Shown: in pieces, positions 7,723 to 16,166 of the stretch | Position numbering within the stretch: position 1 is the stretch's first letter | How the letters are laid out: each line of letters opens with the position of its first letter | Assembly: GCA_022799355.1 (NCBI GenBank) | Contig: JAAWOG010000036.1 | Location: 1-36,074 of the forward strand | Reading direction: 5' to 3' | Origin: Lachnospiraceae bacterium | Lineage (GTDB): Bacteria > Bacillota > Clostridia > Lachnospirales > Lachnospiraceae | DNA length: 36,074 nucleotides | Position numbers and translations under genes: made by a program | Notes under the pieces: model-generated | Databases searched by the model: none | What the model was told of the DNA's origin: nothing | What the model saw: the letters and a program-made list of their open reading frames with translations, nothing else

Positions 7723-8742
7723 TTACACGCCTCTGCACCAGATAGATTTCTTCTGCTCCCATCTCTCACTTCTCCGCCGGCAAACCCACTCTGCCAGTTT
7801 CAGCCACAGATACCCGATCAGAAACCGCACCGCCAACGGAAAAAAGACCTGTTTGTACCATATTATATATACCGCCGCATATAGAAAACAGAATTTCATC
7901 ACCTCCTGCGCACGATATGCGAAAACCCTTCCCCGCCCTGCTCTTTTATACCTCTTCCAGTCCGCCAGAAAAGCCCCCGCCGTCGCATAGCGCTTCTCCC
8001 TCTCCGGTTTCAGGCAGCGCCTCACCGCCCGCCGCATTCCTTCCGGCATCCTGCTCATCTCCATCACATTCTCCGCCGCCGGACGGCTTTTCAGACTATC
8101 CTTCCCCTCCATTACGGCATACAGGACAGCGCCCAATCCGTAAATATCCGCCCGTTCATCCACCACTCTCCCCTCCCACTGCTCGGGAGCCGCATAGCCA
8201 AAGGTACCCACTCTCTTATTTCGGCATATCTCCTCCCCGAGCCGCACCGCCGCCCCCACATCCACCAGCCGCAGCGTTTTATCCGGCAATACCATAATAT
8301 TTTCCGGCTTCAAATCCCGGTACAGCACTTTAGGATTTCCGCTGTGGAGCTTATTAAGAAACTCCCCGAGCTGCACACCCCATTGATAGACCTGCTTCTC
8401 CGGTATCTGCCCATGAAGCGCCAGATATTCCTTTAAATTCTGCCCTTCCACATACTCCATGACAATGACGCCTGTGCCGTCCTCCTCCACCCAGGCATCG
8501 TAAACCGCCGGCAGCATCATAAAATTCTGCCTCCGAAGAAGCGCAACCTCCTCCTGAAACTGCTCCGTCACCTGTTCTAACACCTTGATCGCCACAAGCC
8601 GTCCCAGCCTCATATCCCCAGCCAGATACACTCTGCCCATACCGCCCTCTCCCAGAATCTCCTTTATCTCATACCTGTCAAACCAGATACATGCCTGACA
8701 GACTGCCTCCCGCTTTCTCTCCCCATACATTTTTTCCGTCAT
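7723..8742 (-). CDS. Membrane-anchored Ser/Thr protein kinase (Hanks type, no PASTA)
   Basis: A eukaryotic-like kinase that should transfer ATP phosphate to protein Ser/Thr. The start is set at ATG 8742 because AGGAGG lies just upstream; an ATG 24 bases earlier has no such site. In the 339-residue form the Gly loop is G-E-G-G-M-G-R-V-Y-L (31-40), the ATP lysine is in V-A-I-K-V (K53), the catalytic loop is Y-R-D-L-K-P-E-N and the APE region is Y-A-A-P-E-Q-W. The metal motif reads D-V-G instead of D-F-G and the HRD His is Tyr; both changes occur in active bacterial kinases. The C-terminus has two hydrophobic stretches (about 280-320) but no PASTA or other sensor domain. The phosphatase gene lies 58 bases upstream, so the pair is a reversible phosphorylation module; targets unknown. 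Confidence 0.9.
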   Translation of the reverse strand: MTEKMYGERKREAVCQACIWFDRYEIKEILGEGGMGRVYLAGDMRLGRLVAIKVLEQVTEQFQEEVALLRRQNFMMLPAVYDAWVEEDGTGVIVMEYVEGQNLKEYLALHGQIPEKQVYQWGVQLGEFLNKLHSGNPKVLYRDLKPENIMVLPDKTLRLVDVGAAVRLGEEICRNKRVGTFGYAAPEQWEGRVVDERADIYGLGAVLYAVMEGKDSLKSRPAAENVMEMSRMPEGMRRAVRRCLKPEREKRYATAGAFLADWKRYKRAGRGRVFAYRAQEVMKFCFLYAAVYIIWYKQVFFPLAVRFLIGYLWLKLAEWVCRRRSERWEQKKSIWCRGV

Positions 8743-8800
8743 CTGACCTCCTGATTTCACCACCATTTATTTATAAACTCCATGCCCCTTCCGACACCTC

Positions 8801-9568
8801 TTATCCCCCCGCGATCACTGCCGCCTGATTATCCTTCTCTCCCCGTTTCCTTCCCATATCCCCCAGCTTTACAAGCCTTCTTTCCAGTTGTTCCTCAGAC
8901 ATACTTCCGGAACTCCAAGCTCCTCTTTTTCTCCCAAAACTTACCGCCATCTCCTCTTTTTCCAAATGCCGCCAGAATCCGTCACTGCACAGCAGAAGCT
9001 TCTCCCCATGCCGCAGAAATCCCCGCCTCTTCTCCACTCCCTGCCAGGAAAAACTTCCGATGCACCTGCGAAGCACATGATTCCCCAGACTGTCATCCGT
9101 CGTCAGTCTTCTGCATCTTCTTCCGCCCCTTCCTCCCACCAGATACCCCCTGCTGTCCCCGGCATGAAAGAGCAGATATTTCACAGAATCCAAAAAGGGA
9201 CAGCACCAAAACGGATGCCTGCCGGACAAAAGCACCATCGTCACAGTCGTCCCCAGCCTGATCCCGCGCTCTTTCCCGTAACCCATAAGATATCTGTTGC
9301 AGTCATACAACATGCCCGTGCAGTCCCTCTCTATCCGCCTCCACCCATGACATCTTTTTATATGCTTCAAATACGAGCCATAAAACCAGTCCCTGACGCG
9401 CATCGAAACATAACTGCTGGCATACTCTCCCTCCTGCAGTCCGCCAATACCGTCACACACCACCAAAAGCGCCGCTTCCCGCCTGCCCATTGACACAATC
9501 TCCAGCGCAAGCGCATCCTGTTGGGAAGGCGCAAAATCTCCTTTATTAAAATAACATGATGAAACCAT
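8801..9568 (-). CDS. PP2C-family Ser/Thr protein phosphatase
   Basis: A metal-dependent phosphatase expected to reverse the neighbouring kinase. The 255-residue protein shows the PP2C motifs V-C-D-G-I-G-G, G-T-T-V-T-M-V, F-H-A-G-D-S-R-G-Y, L-T-T-D-D-S-L-G, L-C-S-D-G-F-W and a final D-N-Q-A-A-V-I; the aspartates that hold the two Mn/Mg ions are present. It is close to the family minimum length, with a shortened region after the C-S-D-G motif. ATG 9568 follows AAAGGAATCT. It is the first gene of the pair with the kinase downstream, and a promoter lies at 9667-9694. No signal peptide or membrane segment is evident, so it should be cytoplasmic. Confidence 0.88.
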   Translation of the reverse strand: MVSSCYFNKGDFAPSQQDALALEIVSMGRREAALLVVCDGIGGLQEGEYASSYVSMRVRDWFYGSYLKHIKRCHGWRRIERDCTGMLYDCNRYLMGYGKERGIRLGTTVTMVLLSGRHPFWCCPFLDSVKYLLFHAGDSRGYLVGGRGGRRCRRLTTDDSLGNHVLRRCIGSFSWQGVEKRRGFLRHGEKLLLCSDGFWRHLEKEEMAVSFGRKRGAWSSGSMSEEQLERRLVKLGDMGRKRGEKDNQAAVIAGG

Positions 9569-9666
9569 AGATTCCTTTCCGGCTGATCCGTTTTTAAGAA
9601 TACAACATGAAATAAAACATCAGATACAAACTTCTCAGATAAGCTACAGATATTTCAGATATACCG

Positions 9667-9694
9667 ATTATAACATGAAATGCGGAAATTGCAA
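9667..9694 (-). promoter_or_regulatory. Promoter of the phosphatase-kinase pair
   Basis: On the minus strand TTGCAA (9694-9689) and TATAAT (9672-9667) are 16 bases apart. The leader of about 90 bases to the start at 9568 contains four copies of TATCTG(A/T) in close succession, which could be a regulator site or part of an RNA structure. Confidence 0.6.
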
Positions 9695-9722
9695 GGAGAA
9701 AATTTATTCAACCTTTTCTCCT
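9694..9722 (-). terminator. Perfect 9-bp hairpin after the DUF1848 gene
   Basis: AGGAGAAAA (9694-9702) and TTTTCTCCT (9714-9722) form a perfect stem with an 11-base loop, 8 bases after the stop of the DUF1848 gene. There is no clean T run after it on either strand, so termination is possible but weak. It touches the -35 box of the next promoter. Confidence 0.35.
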
Positions 9723-9730
9723 GTTCCTCC

Positions 9731-10666
9731 TCAAAAAAGACTCATCTGCATATCCTTCAGTGACTTCACCTTACGCTCCGTAATCTTATCATCCGGCCCG
9801 ACGGTTCCGCAGAGCAGCGGCGACGCCGGATCGTAAGCCCTTACATTTGCCTTTACCATCTCATCGCTGAAATTTGCGTAGCAGTATTTGCACCCGTTTG
9901 GGCAGGTGTTATAAAGTCCTGTTTCCATACTTTCAAAACAGCCGCAATCCTTACGCTGATTTTTATCCTTTCCTCCAACCAGCCTGCATCCGATTATCTC
10001 CTCGATCAGCCTCCGATCGATACAGCTTCCCCGTTCCACACCTGCGCTCCGAAGATCTGTCCGCTCCGCACAGGACTCCACCGTCATACCATATCTTCCG
10101 GCAATCGCCGCCATATGCTCCGCAAGATAAAGCATCTCCTTATCCGGGAGATTTTTTATATGCAGCTTCGCCATATTGCGCTGTGTTTTGGCATAACAGT
10201 CCAGAAAGCTGATCACCGCCTTTTTCGTATAGCCCGCCAAACTCTCCGCGATCTCCTCAAAGGTTTTTAAATGATATTCCAAAGTATAATTTTCATTTAT
10301 CAGAATCGGATCATAGCGCCAGATCACTCTACGATTTCCGATCTTTTCAGATACTTTTCGGAAAACAGGAATCAAATCCCTTCGTTTATCCGGCAGCCCC
10401 GGCTCCACGTCCTTTCCGTATCCTGTCAGCGTAAACTGGAAATAATAGGAATATTCTCTCAGTTCATCGAGCCTTCCCAACATATTTGCCGGATTTTTGG
10501 TCCAGAAAACAATGCAGTCCACAACCTCCGGCGACAACGCGATCCGGCTGATCTGATGGGCATTCATCGGATTTCTCACATAAAGAAATCCCTCTTTTAT
10601 TCTATGATAAAACCAGTCCGCATAATAGTTCGGTATATCTGTTCTTCTGCTGACGCTCAGTATCAT
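9731..10666 (-). CDS. DUF1848 family protein with C-terminal Cys cluster
   Basis: A 311-residue protein of the DUF1848 family, common in Clostridia. The start is taken at ATG 10666 (MILSVSRRTDIPNYYADWF), the usual family beginning, with AGGGAG upstream; an ATG at 10711 has no ribosome site. Conserved parts are S-R-R-T-D-I-P at the N-terminus, F-W-T-K-N-P near residue 55, W-R-Y-D-P-I-L near 130 and the cysteines C-G-C and C-P-N-G-C-K-Y-C-Y-A near 255-285. The last group resembles a CxxxCxxC iron-sulfur site of radical-SAM enzymes but lies at the C-terminus. The family is often compared to spore photoproduct lyase-like or archaeal TIM-barrel enzymes; the reaction is unknown. It stands alone between vanT and the phosphatase gene. 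Confidence 0.85.
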   Translation of the reverse strand: MILSVSRRTDIPNYYADWFYHRIKEGFLYVRNPMNAHQISRIALSPEVVDCIVFWTKNPANMLGRLDELREYSYYFQFTLTGYGKDVEPGLPDKRRDLIPVFRKVSEKIGNRRVIWRYDPILINENYTLEYHLKTFEEIAESLAGYTKKAVISFLDCYAKTQRNMAKLHIKNLPDKEMLYLAEHMAAIAGRYGMTVESCAERTDLRSAGVERGSCIDRRLIEEIIGCRLVGGKDKNQRKDCGCFESMETGLYNTCPNGCKYCYANFSDEMVKANVRAYDPASPLLCGTVGPDDKITERKVKSLKDMQMSLF

Positions 10667-10764
10667 GATTTTCTCCCTCTTACCTTTCTCCGGCATTTCC
10701 AAATCCATCATACGATGTCCCGGTCATTTCTGCAATACCGCCGCACACTCCAAATTTTCCCCCG

Positions 10765-13065
10765 CTACGGCACCCCCTCAGATGGCTCCGCCGCAGCGCT
10801 TCCCCAGCGCCAGATCCTGAAAAGCCTCTCTCCCATTCTGCTCACGATCTCATTCGTAATCGTCCCTGCTTTTTCCGCGATCTCATAAGCCGTAATCTCC
10901 TCGCTGCCATCCCTCCCTATGATAACGGCCACATCCCCCGCCTTCACGCTCCCGATTCCCGTAATATCCACGATCGTCTGATCCATACAGATCCGCCCCA
11001 CCACAGGCGCACTTCTTCCATGTATCAGCACCCGCCCCCTGCCGCCGGAAAGACTCCTTGGCAATCCGTCCGCATAACCAATGGCAAGCACCGCTATTTT
11101 CCGATCTTCCTCTGCCTTATACTCCAGTCCATACCCGGCGCTCTCCCCCTGATACAGTTCTTTTACGGCAGCTATCCTCGCTTTCACCGACATAACCGGC
11201 ATAAGAGCCGCTTTCGCCGCATATCTCCTTGCTCCCTCCCCGTCACCAAACAGCCCATAGAGCGCAATACCGCACCTCACATAATCTCCGCCCAGCTCCG
11301 GGTAATTGATCAGCCCATAACTTGCCAGCAGATGGGTTTTTATGCCGGGAGAACCCTTATCTTTCCGCAGACGCTTCTCTCCGCCTCCCGCCTGCGTTTT
11401 CCGATATTCCGCAATCTCATAAAAAAGCGCCGCCTGCCGCTTTGTAAAAGCAAGTTCTGCCGGCTCTCTCGTCTCATCAGCGCACAGATGCGTATAAATC
11501 CCTTCCACCCGCAGATTTTTCAGCCGGAAAATCCTGCCGATCTCCTTTTTCTTTTCCGCCCTCTCCCCCAGCCTGTGCATCCCGGTATCGATCTTGATAT
11601 GTACCCTGATCTTTTTGCCGTAACCGTTTAATTTTTTTCCGTAAGCATAATCTACCACGGTCTGGATCAGATTATATTTCCGCAATAAAAAAAAGTCCTC
11701 CGGATGCGTATAACCGAGCACCAGTATCTCCCCTGTAATACCGCCCTTCCGAAGTGTTACCCCTTCCGCCGCACACGCCACACAGAATGCGTCAATACCC
11801 ACTTTCTGCAATTCTCCTGCGACAAGTATCGCCCCATGGCCGTAAGCATCCGCCTTCACCGCAGGCATAAGACGCTGTCCGGTGGCAAGCAGGCTCTCCA
11901 GTATCCGCACATTCTCCATAAGATGTTCCCGGTCCAGTTCGATCCAGGCGCGCCCTTTTGCCAAATGGAAGCCTTCCTTTTTGCCTTTTGCCGCCGCAAT
12001 TCTCCCTTCCATCACTGTCGCCGCGCAGCCGCAGCCCAGGGACACCGCGCAGACAGCCAGATAATGCAGCAGAGAATTTTCCACAAGCAGGCTTTCCAAA
12101 TGAACTGCCTTTGCCCCGCCCCTCACCAGAATAATGCAGAGCGGATGTAGCAGATAAATCCACATCGAAACCCTCCGAAACCATTTCACCGGCGCGATCC
12201 TCAGAGATACCAAAAGCCGGAACAGAAAAAACATCACGGCCGGCAGCATCACATACATGCTGTCATGCCTCTGCATTTTCAGACCGTGAAGCAGTAATCC
12301 CTCCGTCGTCATCAGTCCAAGGCAAATCCCGAAACATGCCATATCCGCAGCGATCATACCTCTGTGTTTCTTTTTTGTAGCCCGAGTCTCCTCCCTCCCC
12401 GGCATACGCCCCCTCTCCCGCCTGTCTTTATGCTCCATACGAGATATCCCCGCTCCCATCACCAAAAACAGGGGCGCGTAAAACAAGCCGTTTCTTGTAT
12501 GGGAGGAGACGGAAAACAGCAGTTCATACGCCGATTTCAAAGCCGGAATCTGCTCCGCCGCGCCGTAATAACTGTCCCCGAAAAGCCCTGCCAGATACAA
12601 CAAAAACGACACCAGTGTCATAACAAAAAACGGAAGCTTTTGCCCCAAAAGCAGGACAACTGCCACGCCGAGCATCGCCGCTGGCAGATACCACAGATGA
12701 TAAAACGTCCCCTCTATCAGTATCATCCGCAGCAATTCTCCTGCCCCCGCCTCCCCGAGCTGCCCCGCATATATATTGACGGGCAGATAAAGCAGCATTG
12801 CCGCGCCGTACAGGATAAAAAGTTTCCTGAACAACTGTTTCAGCGGACGCAGATCCATAGAATGCCGAAACAGATACTGCGGCAGCAGAAAATATCCCGT
12901 CACCATAAAAAAGAACGGTACCGCCACCCTCGCAAACACTCTTGTCAGGATAAAATCCGCCTCTCCGCCAAAGGAAGCAAGAGGCGATGTATGGATCGCC
13001 GCCACCAAAAAAGCCGCCGCCATCCTGAAATAATCCATCCCTCCATATTGTTTTTCCATCGCCAT
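10765..13065 (-). CDS. vanT: Membrane serine/alanine racemase VanT (VanG/VanC type)
   Basis: Makes D-Ser (and D-Ala) from the L-form for the VanG ligase. Two parts are visible. Residues about 5-345 are an acyltransferase-3-like membrane domain (F-R-M-A-A-A-F-L-V-A-A-I-H-T-S-P-L and about ten hydrophobic segments). From about 375 on is a PLP-dependent alanine-racemase domain, with the PLP lysine in A-V-K-A-D-A-Y-G-H-G and C-terminal G-R-I-C-M-D-Q-T-I-V-D-I. This fusion is specific to VanT proteins of van C, E, G and related clusters. ATG 13065 has AAGGGGA upstream; a GTG at 13113 overlapping the vanXY stop (GTGA) is an alternative that adds 16 residues. It is the last gene of the van cluster and is translationally coupled or nearly so to vanXY. 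Confidence 0.93.
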   Translation of the reverse strand: MAMEKQYGGMDYFRMAAAFLVAAIHTSPLASFGGEADFILTRVFARVAVPFFFMVTGYFLLPQYLFRHSMDLRPLKQLFRKLFILYGAAMLLYLPVNIYAGQLGEAGAGELLRMILIEGTFYHLWYLPAAMLGVAVVLLLGQKLPFFVMTLVSFLLYLAGLFGDSYYGAAEQIPALKSAYELLFSVSSHTRNGLFYAPLFLVMGAGISRMEHKDRRERGRMPGREETRATKKKHRGMIAADMACFGICLGLMTTEGLLLHGLKMQRHDSMYVMLPAVMFFLFRLLVSLRIAPVKWFRRVSMWIYLLHPLCIILVRGGAKAVHLESLLVENSLLHYLAVCAVSLGCGCAATVMEGRIAAAKGKKEGFHLAKGRAWIELDREHLMENVRILESLLATGQRLMPAVKADAYGHGAILVAGELQKVGIDAFCVACAAEGVTLRKGGITGEILVLGYTHPEDFFLLRKYNLIQTVVDYAYGKKLNGYGKKIRVHIKIDTGMHRLGERAEKKKEIGRIFRLKNLRVEGIYTHLCADETREPAELAFTKRQAALFYEIAEYRKTQAGGGEKRLRKDKGSPGIKTHLLASYGLINYPELGGDYVRCGIALYGLFGDGEGARRYAAKAALMPVMSVKARIAAVKELYQGESAGYGLEYKAEEDRKIAVLAIGYADGLPRSLSGGRGRVLIHGRSAPVVGRICMDQTIVDITGIGSVKAGDVAVIIGRDGSEEITAYEIAEKAGTITNEIVSRMGERLFRIWRWGSAAAEPSEGVP

Positions 13066-13109
13066 AACTTCCCCTTTTCCGCTCTGCTTTCTGCTTTTCA
13101 ATCCTTTCT

Positions 13110-13736
13110 TCACCTCCGTCCCCCATCATACCGCCGGCCATGCGAAAGGCGCCCCAGCATCTCAATATACTCTTCCAGACAGACGCCGTACTTCTTCATC
13201 CTCTCCGCATGAAGCGTTCCTACATATCTGAAATGCCACGGTTCCTGAGAAATCCCTGTGATCTCCTCCTTCGCCTTCTGATAGCGCTCAATAAACCCGT
13301 AGGCCGCCGCCCTCTCCCGAAACCTCTGGCAGATTCCCTCATAGGGAAAATCAGGACAGATAAAATCCACCTCTTCCTTTTTCAGTCCAAGGTCAATGGC
13401 CAATCCCGTCTGATGCTCACTGCATCCCGGCAGTGCTACAAATTTTCGGGTAAATTCCTCCCCGTTTTCTTTCAGAGAACTGTCAAAAATGTCCTGCTGT
13501 TCTCTCAGAGACCGCCATCCGCTGACAGGTACGATCCACTCCCAGCCTTTTATCTCTTCCATCAGTGCGGAGAGATGTATAACCGCCTGTTCTTTCAAAA
13601 GAATCTCCGGCGCCTGCGGATGTACCGGATAAAGCCCCTCCTTCGTCTCCTCCTCTATGTATGGGTGCGATGCATTCACCAAAACCAGTTGTTCCGAATA
13701 TATATTATTATTGTTACAATATACAAATCTGCTCAT
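13110..13736 (-). CDS. vanXY: D,D-peptidase VanXY (VanY family)
   Basis: A zinc D,D-dipeptidase/carboxypeptidase that hydrolyses D-Ala-D-Ala and removes terminal D-Ala from pentapeptide precursors, so that only D-Ser-ended precursors are used. The M15/VanY zinc motif S-E-H-Q-T-G-L-A-I-D is complete, with the third ligand in E-P-W-H-F-R-Y. Q-D-I-F-D and S-G-W-R-S are also family features. I use ATG 13736 (MSRFVYCNNNN), the first ATG in the frame, giving 208 residues. A TTG at 13841 inside the ligase gene would add a very basic 35-residue extension. The ribosome site is imperfect (GGAAGG 13 bases, GGGAG 2 bases upstream). No signal peptide is seen, consistent with cytoplasmic VanXY rather than membrane VanY. 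Confidence 0.88.
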   Translation of the reverse strand: MSRFVYCNNNNIYSEQLVLVNASHPYIEEETKEGLYPVHPQAPEILLKEQAVIHLSALMEEIKGWEWIVPVSGWRSLREQQDIFDSSLKENGEEFTRKFVALPGCSEHQTGLAIDLGLKKEEVDFICPDFPYEGICQRFRERAAAYGFIERYQKAKEEITGISQEPWHFRYVGTLHAERMKKYGVCLEEYIEMLGRLSHGRRYDGGRR

Positions 13737-13800
13737 TGCTCCCGTTTTTCCTTCCCGCTGTTTTACTTCCTCCTGATATCCTCTTTTTCCTTCCCGCCAA

Positions 13801-14916
13801 TCATAGCGCCTCCTCCAAAACAGCCGAAATAATCTCCTCAAAGGAGAGCCCCGCCGCCTTCATCATATTCGGAAAACGGCTGTGCGCCGTAAAACCGGGA
13901 ATCGTGTTGACTTCATTAAAGACAATCTCCCCCTCATCTGTCAGAAACATGTCCACCCGGGCAAAGTGCCTGCAGTCAAGCGCCCGGTATATGATCTTCG
14001 CCGTCTCTTTGATTCTATCCGCGGTCTCCTCCGGAATCCTTGCCGGCACATGGATCGCCGAGGTTTTCAGCGTATACTTCTCCGTAAAGTCAAAAAAGCC
14101 TTCCGCCAGTTCGATTTCATCCACCTCGCCCACCATAAGCTTTTCTGTCCCCAGGATTGCGCAGCCCACTTCAAAACCTGAAATACACTCCTCCACGATG
14201 ATCCTTTCATCGTAGGCAAAGGCAAGGTTCACCGCCCTTTGCAGCCCGCTCTCATCGGATACTTTCGTAATGCCGTAGGAAGATCCTGCCTTCACCGGCT
14301 TTACAAACAAAGGATAGCCGATCTTTTCCGCCTGCCGGCATATGGTATGTAAGTCAGTGCCCCTGCTGCAGACACAGGAATCCGGCACCCGGACGCCGGC
14401 CTCTCTCACCATCCTGTGCGCCCTGTCCTTGTCCATACAAAGGGCTGAGGAGAGCACACCGCAGCCTGCCACCGGAATACCTGCCAGTTCAAAAAGTCCC
14501 TGCACCGTGCCGTCTTCCCCGTTTCTGCCGTGCAGAATCGGAAATACCGCATCGATTTCCAGCCGCTCCACCCCTCCCGTACATCCGGCATTTTCTCCGC
14601 ATGCCGCTCCTCCCATACGTCCGGCATTTCTTCCAAATGCCGCGTTTTCCCTGCGCAGCAGCAAACTGCGCTCGCCGCGGTTTAACGATACGGTCACCGG
14701 AATACACGCCTTCTCCCCGCACCAACTGTCGTCCGCAATCTTTTCCGTATCTCCCGTGTAATAAAACCAGTCCCCCGTGTGGGTAATGCCGATCGGCACC
14801 GGCTCATACTTCTTTTTGTCCATATGATCAATCACCGCCCGGGCGGATTGAAGGGACACTCCGTATTCCGGCGAACAGCCGCCGAAAAGTATCGCTATCC
14901 GTTTTTGTTCTTTCAT
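13801..14916 (-). CDS. vanG: D-alanine:D-serine ligase, VanG type
   Basis: An ATP-grasp ligase that makes the D-Ala-D-Ser dipeptide for peptidoglycan precursors of low vancomycin affinity. The 371 residues start at ATG 14916 after GGGAGG. Visible motifs are F-G-G-C-S-P-E-Y-G-V (11-20), L-H-G-R-N-G-E-D-G (128-136), K-P-V-K-A-G-S-S-Y-G-I-T, the omega-loop T-E-K-Y-T-L-K (about 274-280), and C-terminal F-N-E-V-N-T-I-P-G-F-T. The EKYT motif and the stretch around it agree with VanG/VanC-type D-Ser ligases rather than VanA/B D-Lac ligases or Ddl. It is about 20 residues longer than classical VanG (349 aa), because a 12-residue Gly/Ala/Asn unit is duplicated in tandem at 92-103 and 104-115. It is followed by vanXY and preceded by vanS at a 53-base gap. 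Confidence 0.93.
   Translation of the reverse strand: MKEQKRIAILFGGCSPEYGVSLQSARAVIDHMDKKKYEPVPIGITHTGDWFYYTGDTEKIADDSWCGEKACIPVTVSLNRGERSLLLRRENAAFGRNAGRMGGAACGENAGCTGGVERLEIDAVFPILHGRNGEDGTVQGLFELAGIPVAGCGVLSSALCMDKDRAHRMVREAGVRVPDSCVCSRGTDLHTICRQAEKIGYPLFVKPVKAGSSYGITKVSDESGLQRAVNLAFAYDERIIVEECISGFEVGCAILGTEKLMVGEVDEIELAEGFFDFTEKYTLKTSAIHVPARIPEETADRIKETAKIIYRALDCRHFARVDMFLTDEGEIVFNEVNTIPGFTAHSRFPNMMKAAGLSFEEIISAVLEEAL
14572..14643 (-). repeat. Two 36-bp in-frame tandem repeats inside vanG
   Basis: Two imperfect 12-codon units encode AAFGRNAGRMGG and AACGENAGCTGG, residues 92-103 and 104-115 of the ligase. They fall just before the D-A-V-F-P-I-L-H-G core strand. The repeat length is a multiple of three, so the frame stays open. 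Confidence 0.8.
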
Positions 14917-14969
14917 AACTTTGTCCTCCCGCTTTCTTTTCTTTTTTGTTTTATTGAAATATCCGTCTC

Positions 14970-16166
14970 TTATCCCGCCGGAATCCGTATCACAAACGAA
15001 ACCCTGTTATCCGCGCTCTTTGCCTCTATGGAGCCGCCGTGGAGCCGTATAATCTCCTTTGCAATGGCAAGTCCCAGCCCGGAGCCTCCGGTATAGGAAT
15101 TTCTGCCCTCATCCAGCCTGTAAAATTTTTCAAAAATATCCCGCAGTTTCTCTTTCGGTATCGTATCTCCTTCATTGTGAAACACCATTTCTACCGCCCC
15201 CCCGTTTTCCGCCGCAGATACCACGATCTCCGTATCGGGAAAGCTGTAAGCCGCAGCATTTCTCAAAACATTCTGAAATACCCGCGCCAGTTTATCGGAA
15301 TCGCCGAACACTCTCAGATTTTCATCCGCCTCAAGCCTGATCCGGTTATTTCTCTCAGACAAAAGCGGGGAAATCTCATCAATGAGCTGCACCAGCATGT
15401 AATACAGGTCTATCGACTTCTTCCGCAGAGTGATCTGCTGCAGATTATATCTGGTAATTTCAAAAAATTCATTGATCATCTTTTCCAGGCGGTACGCCTT
15501 TTCCAGCGAAATGCGCACATACTTCTCTTTCTGCTCAACGGGCAGATCCGGCACTTCCACCAGCAGATTCAGATACCCGATCACGGAAGTCAGAGGCGTG
15601 CGGATATCATGCGCCAGATACATGACCAGTTCATTTTTCCGCTGCTCCGCAAGTTTTGCCTCCAGTGTCCTTTGCTCTAACGTTCGCTTCACCTGGTTCA
15701 GTTTCTGCTCCGTGGCATACAACTCCGAGGGCAGGCGGATCTCCTCCTCATTTTCCAGAAGAGCGTTTACCCCCCGGTTGACCAGATCAAAATATTTTGT
15801 GAAACCGTTCAGCAGAATCCGCAAAAGCAGCAAAAAGATAACACTCACCGAACCCATCCAGATCAGAAACGCATTGTTGCGGAATATATGCTGATAGATT
15901 GAGAGCGCCGAATCATAATCGATCCTCCCCACCCGCCGTATCAGCGCCACAGTCAGGTCCGCTCCTTTGTGAAACCAGACGATCTTATAAATATTAAATA
16001 TGCAGAAGACCGCGAGAATCACTATCTTCATCAGCCGCAAAAAAATTTTCAGCCTCAGATGGGAATAATCACTGTGAAAAGTCTTTTTGTCCTTCCTCCT
16101 ATGTCTCCATTTTGTAGCCAACACCCCAAACCGTTCTGATATATTTCGGATCTTCCGCCGTGTCAT
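14970..16166 (-). CDS. vanS: Sensor histidine kinase VanS (VanG-type cluster)
   Basis: A membrane sensor kinase expected to phosphorylate VanR in response to glycopeptide. There are two membrane segments (about residues 42-62 and 98-118) around a short outside loop. They are followed by an H box with A-H-D-I-R-T-P-L-T-S-V (the phosphorylated His), an N box R-V-F-Q-N-V-L-R-N-A-A, and a G box S-G-L-G-L-A-I-A-K. The start is uncertain. The first in-frame ATG (16166) lies 68 bases inside vanR. The only good ribosome site, AGGAGGAAGG just after the vanR stop, is not followed by ATG, GTG or TTG in this frame for 50 bases. By homology the real N-terminus should be near D-Y-S-H-L-R-L-K-I, so a rare start codon or an upstream start is used. 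Confidence 0.9.
   Translation of the reverse strand: MTRRKIRNISERFGVLATKWRHRRKDKKTFHSDYSHLRLKIFLRLMKIVILAVFCIFNIYKIVWFHKGADLTVALIRRVGRIDYDSALSIYQHIFRNNAFLIWMGSVSVIFLLLLRILLNGFTKYFDLVNRGVNALLENEEEIRLPSELYATEQKLNQVKRTLEQRTLEAKLAEQRKNELVMYLAHDIRTPLTSVIGYLNLLVEVPDLPVEQKEKYVRISLEKAYRLEKMINEFFEITRYNLQQITLRKKSIDLYYMLVQLIDEISPLLSERNNRIRLEADENLRVFGDSDKLARVFQNVLRNAAAYSFPDTEIVVSAAENGGAVEMVFHNEGDTIPKEKLRDIFEKFYRLDEGRNSYTGGSGLGLAIAKEIIRLHGGSIEAKSADNRVSFVIRIPAG

Noticed and set aside
12364-13212. Plus-strand open frame of 282 codons opposite vanT
   Set aside because: Antisense to the membrane domain of VanT and very rich in Gln/His/Arg; no recognisable domain.
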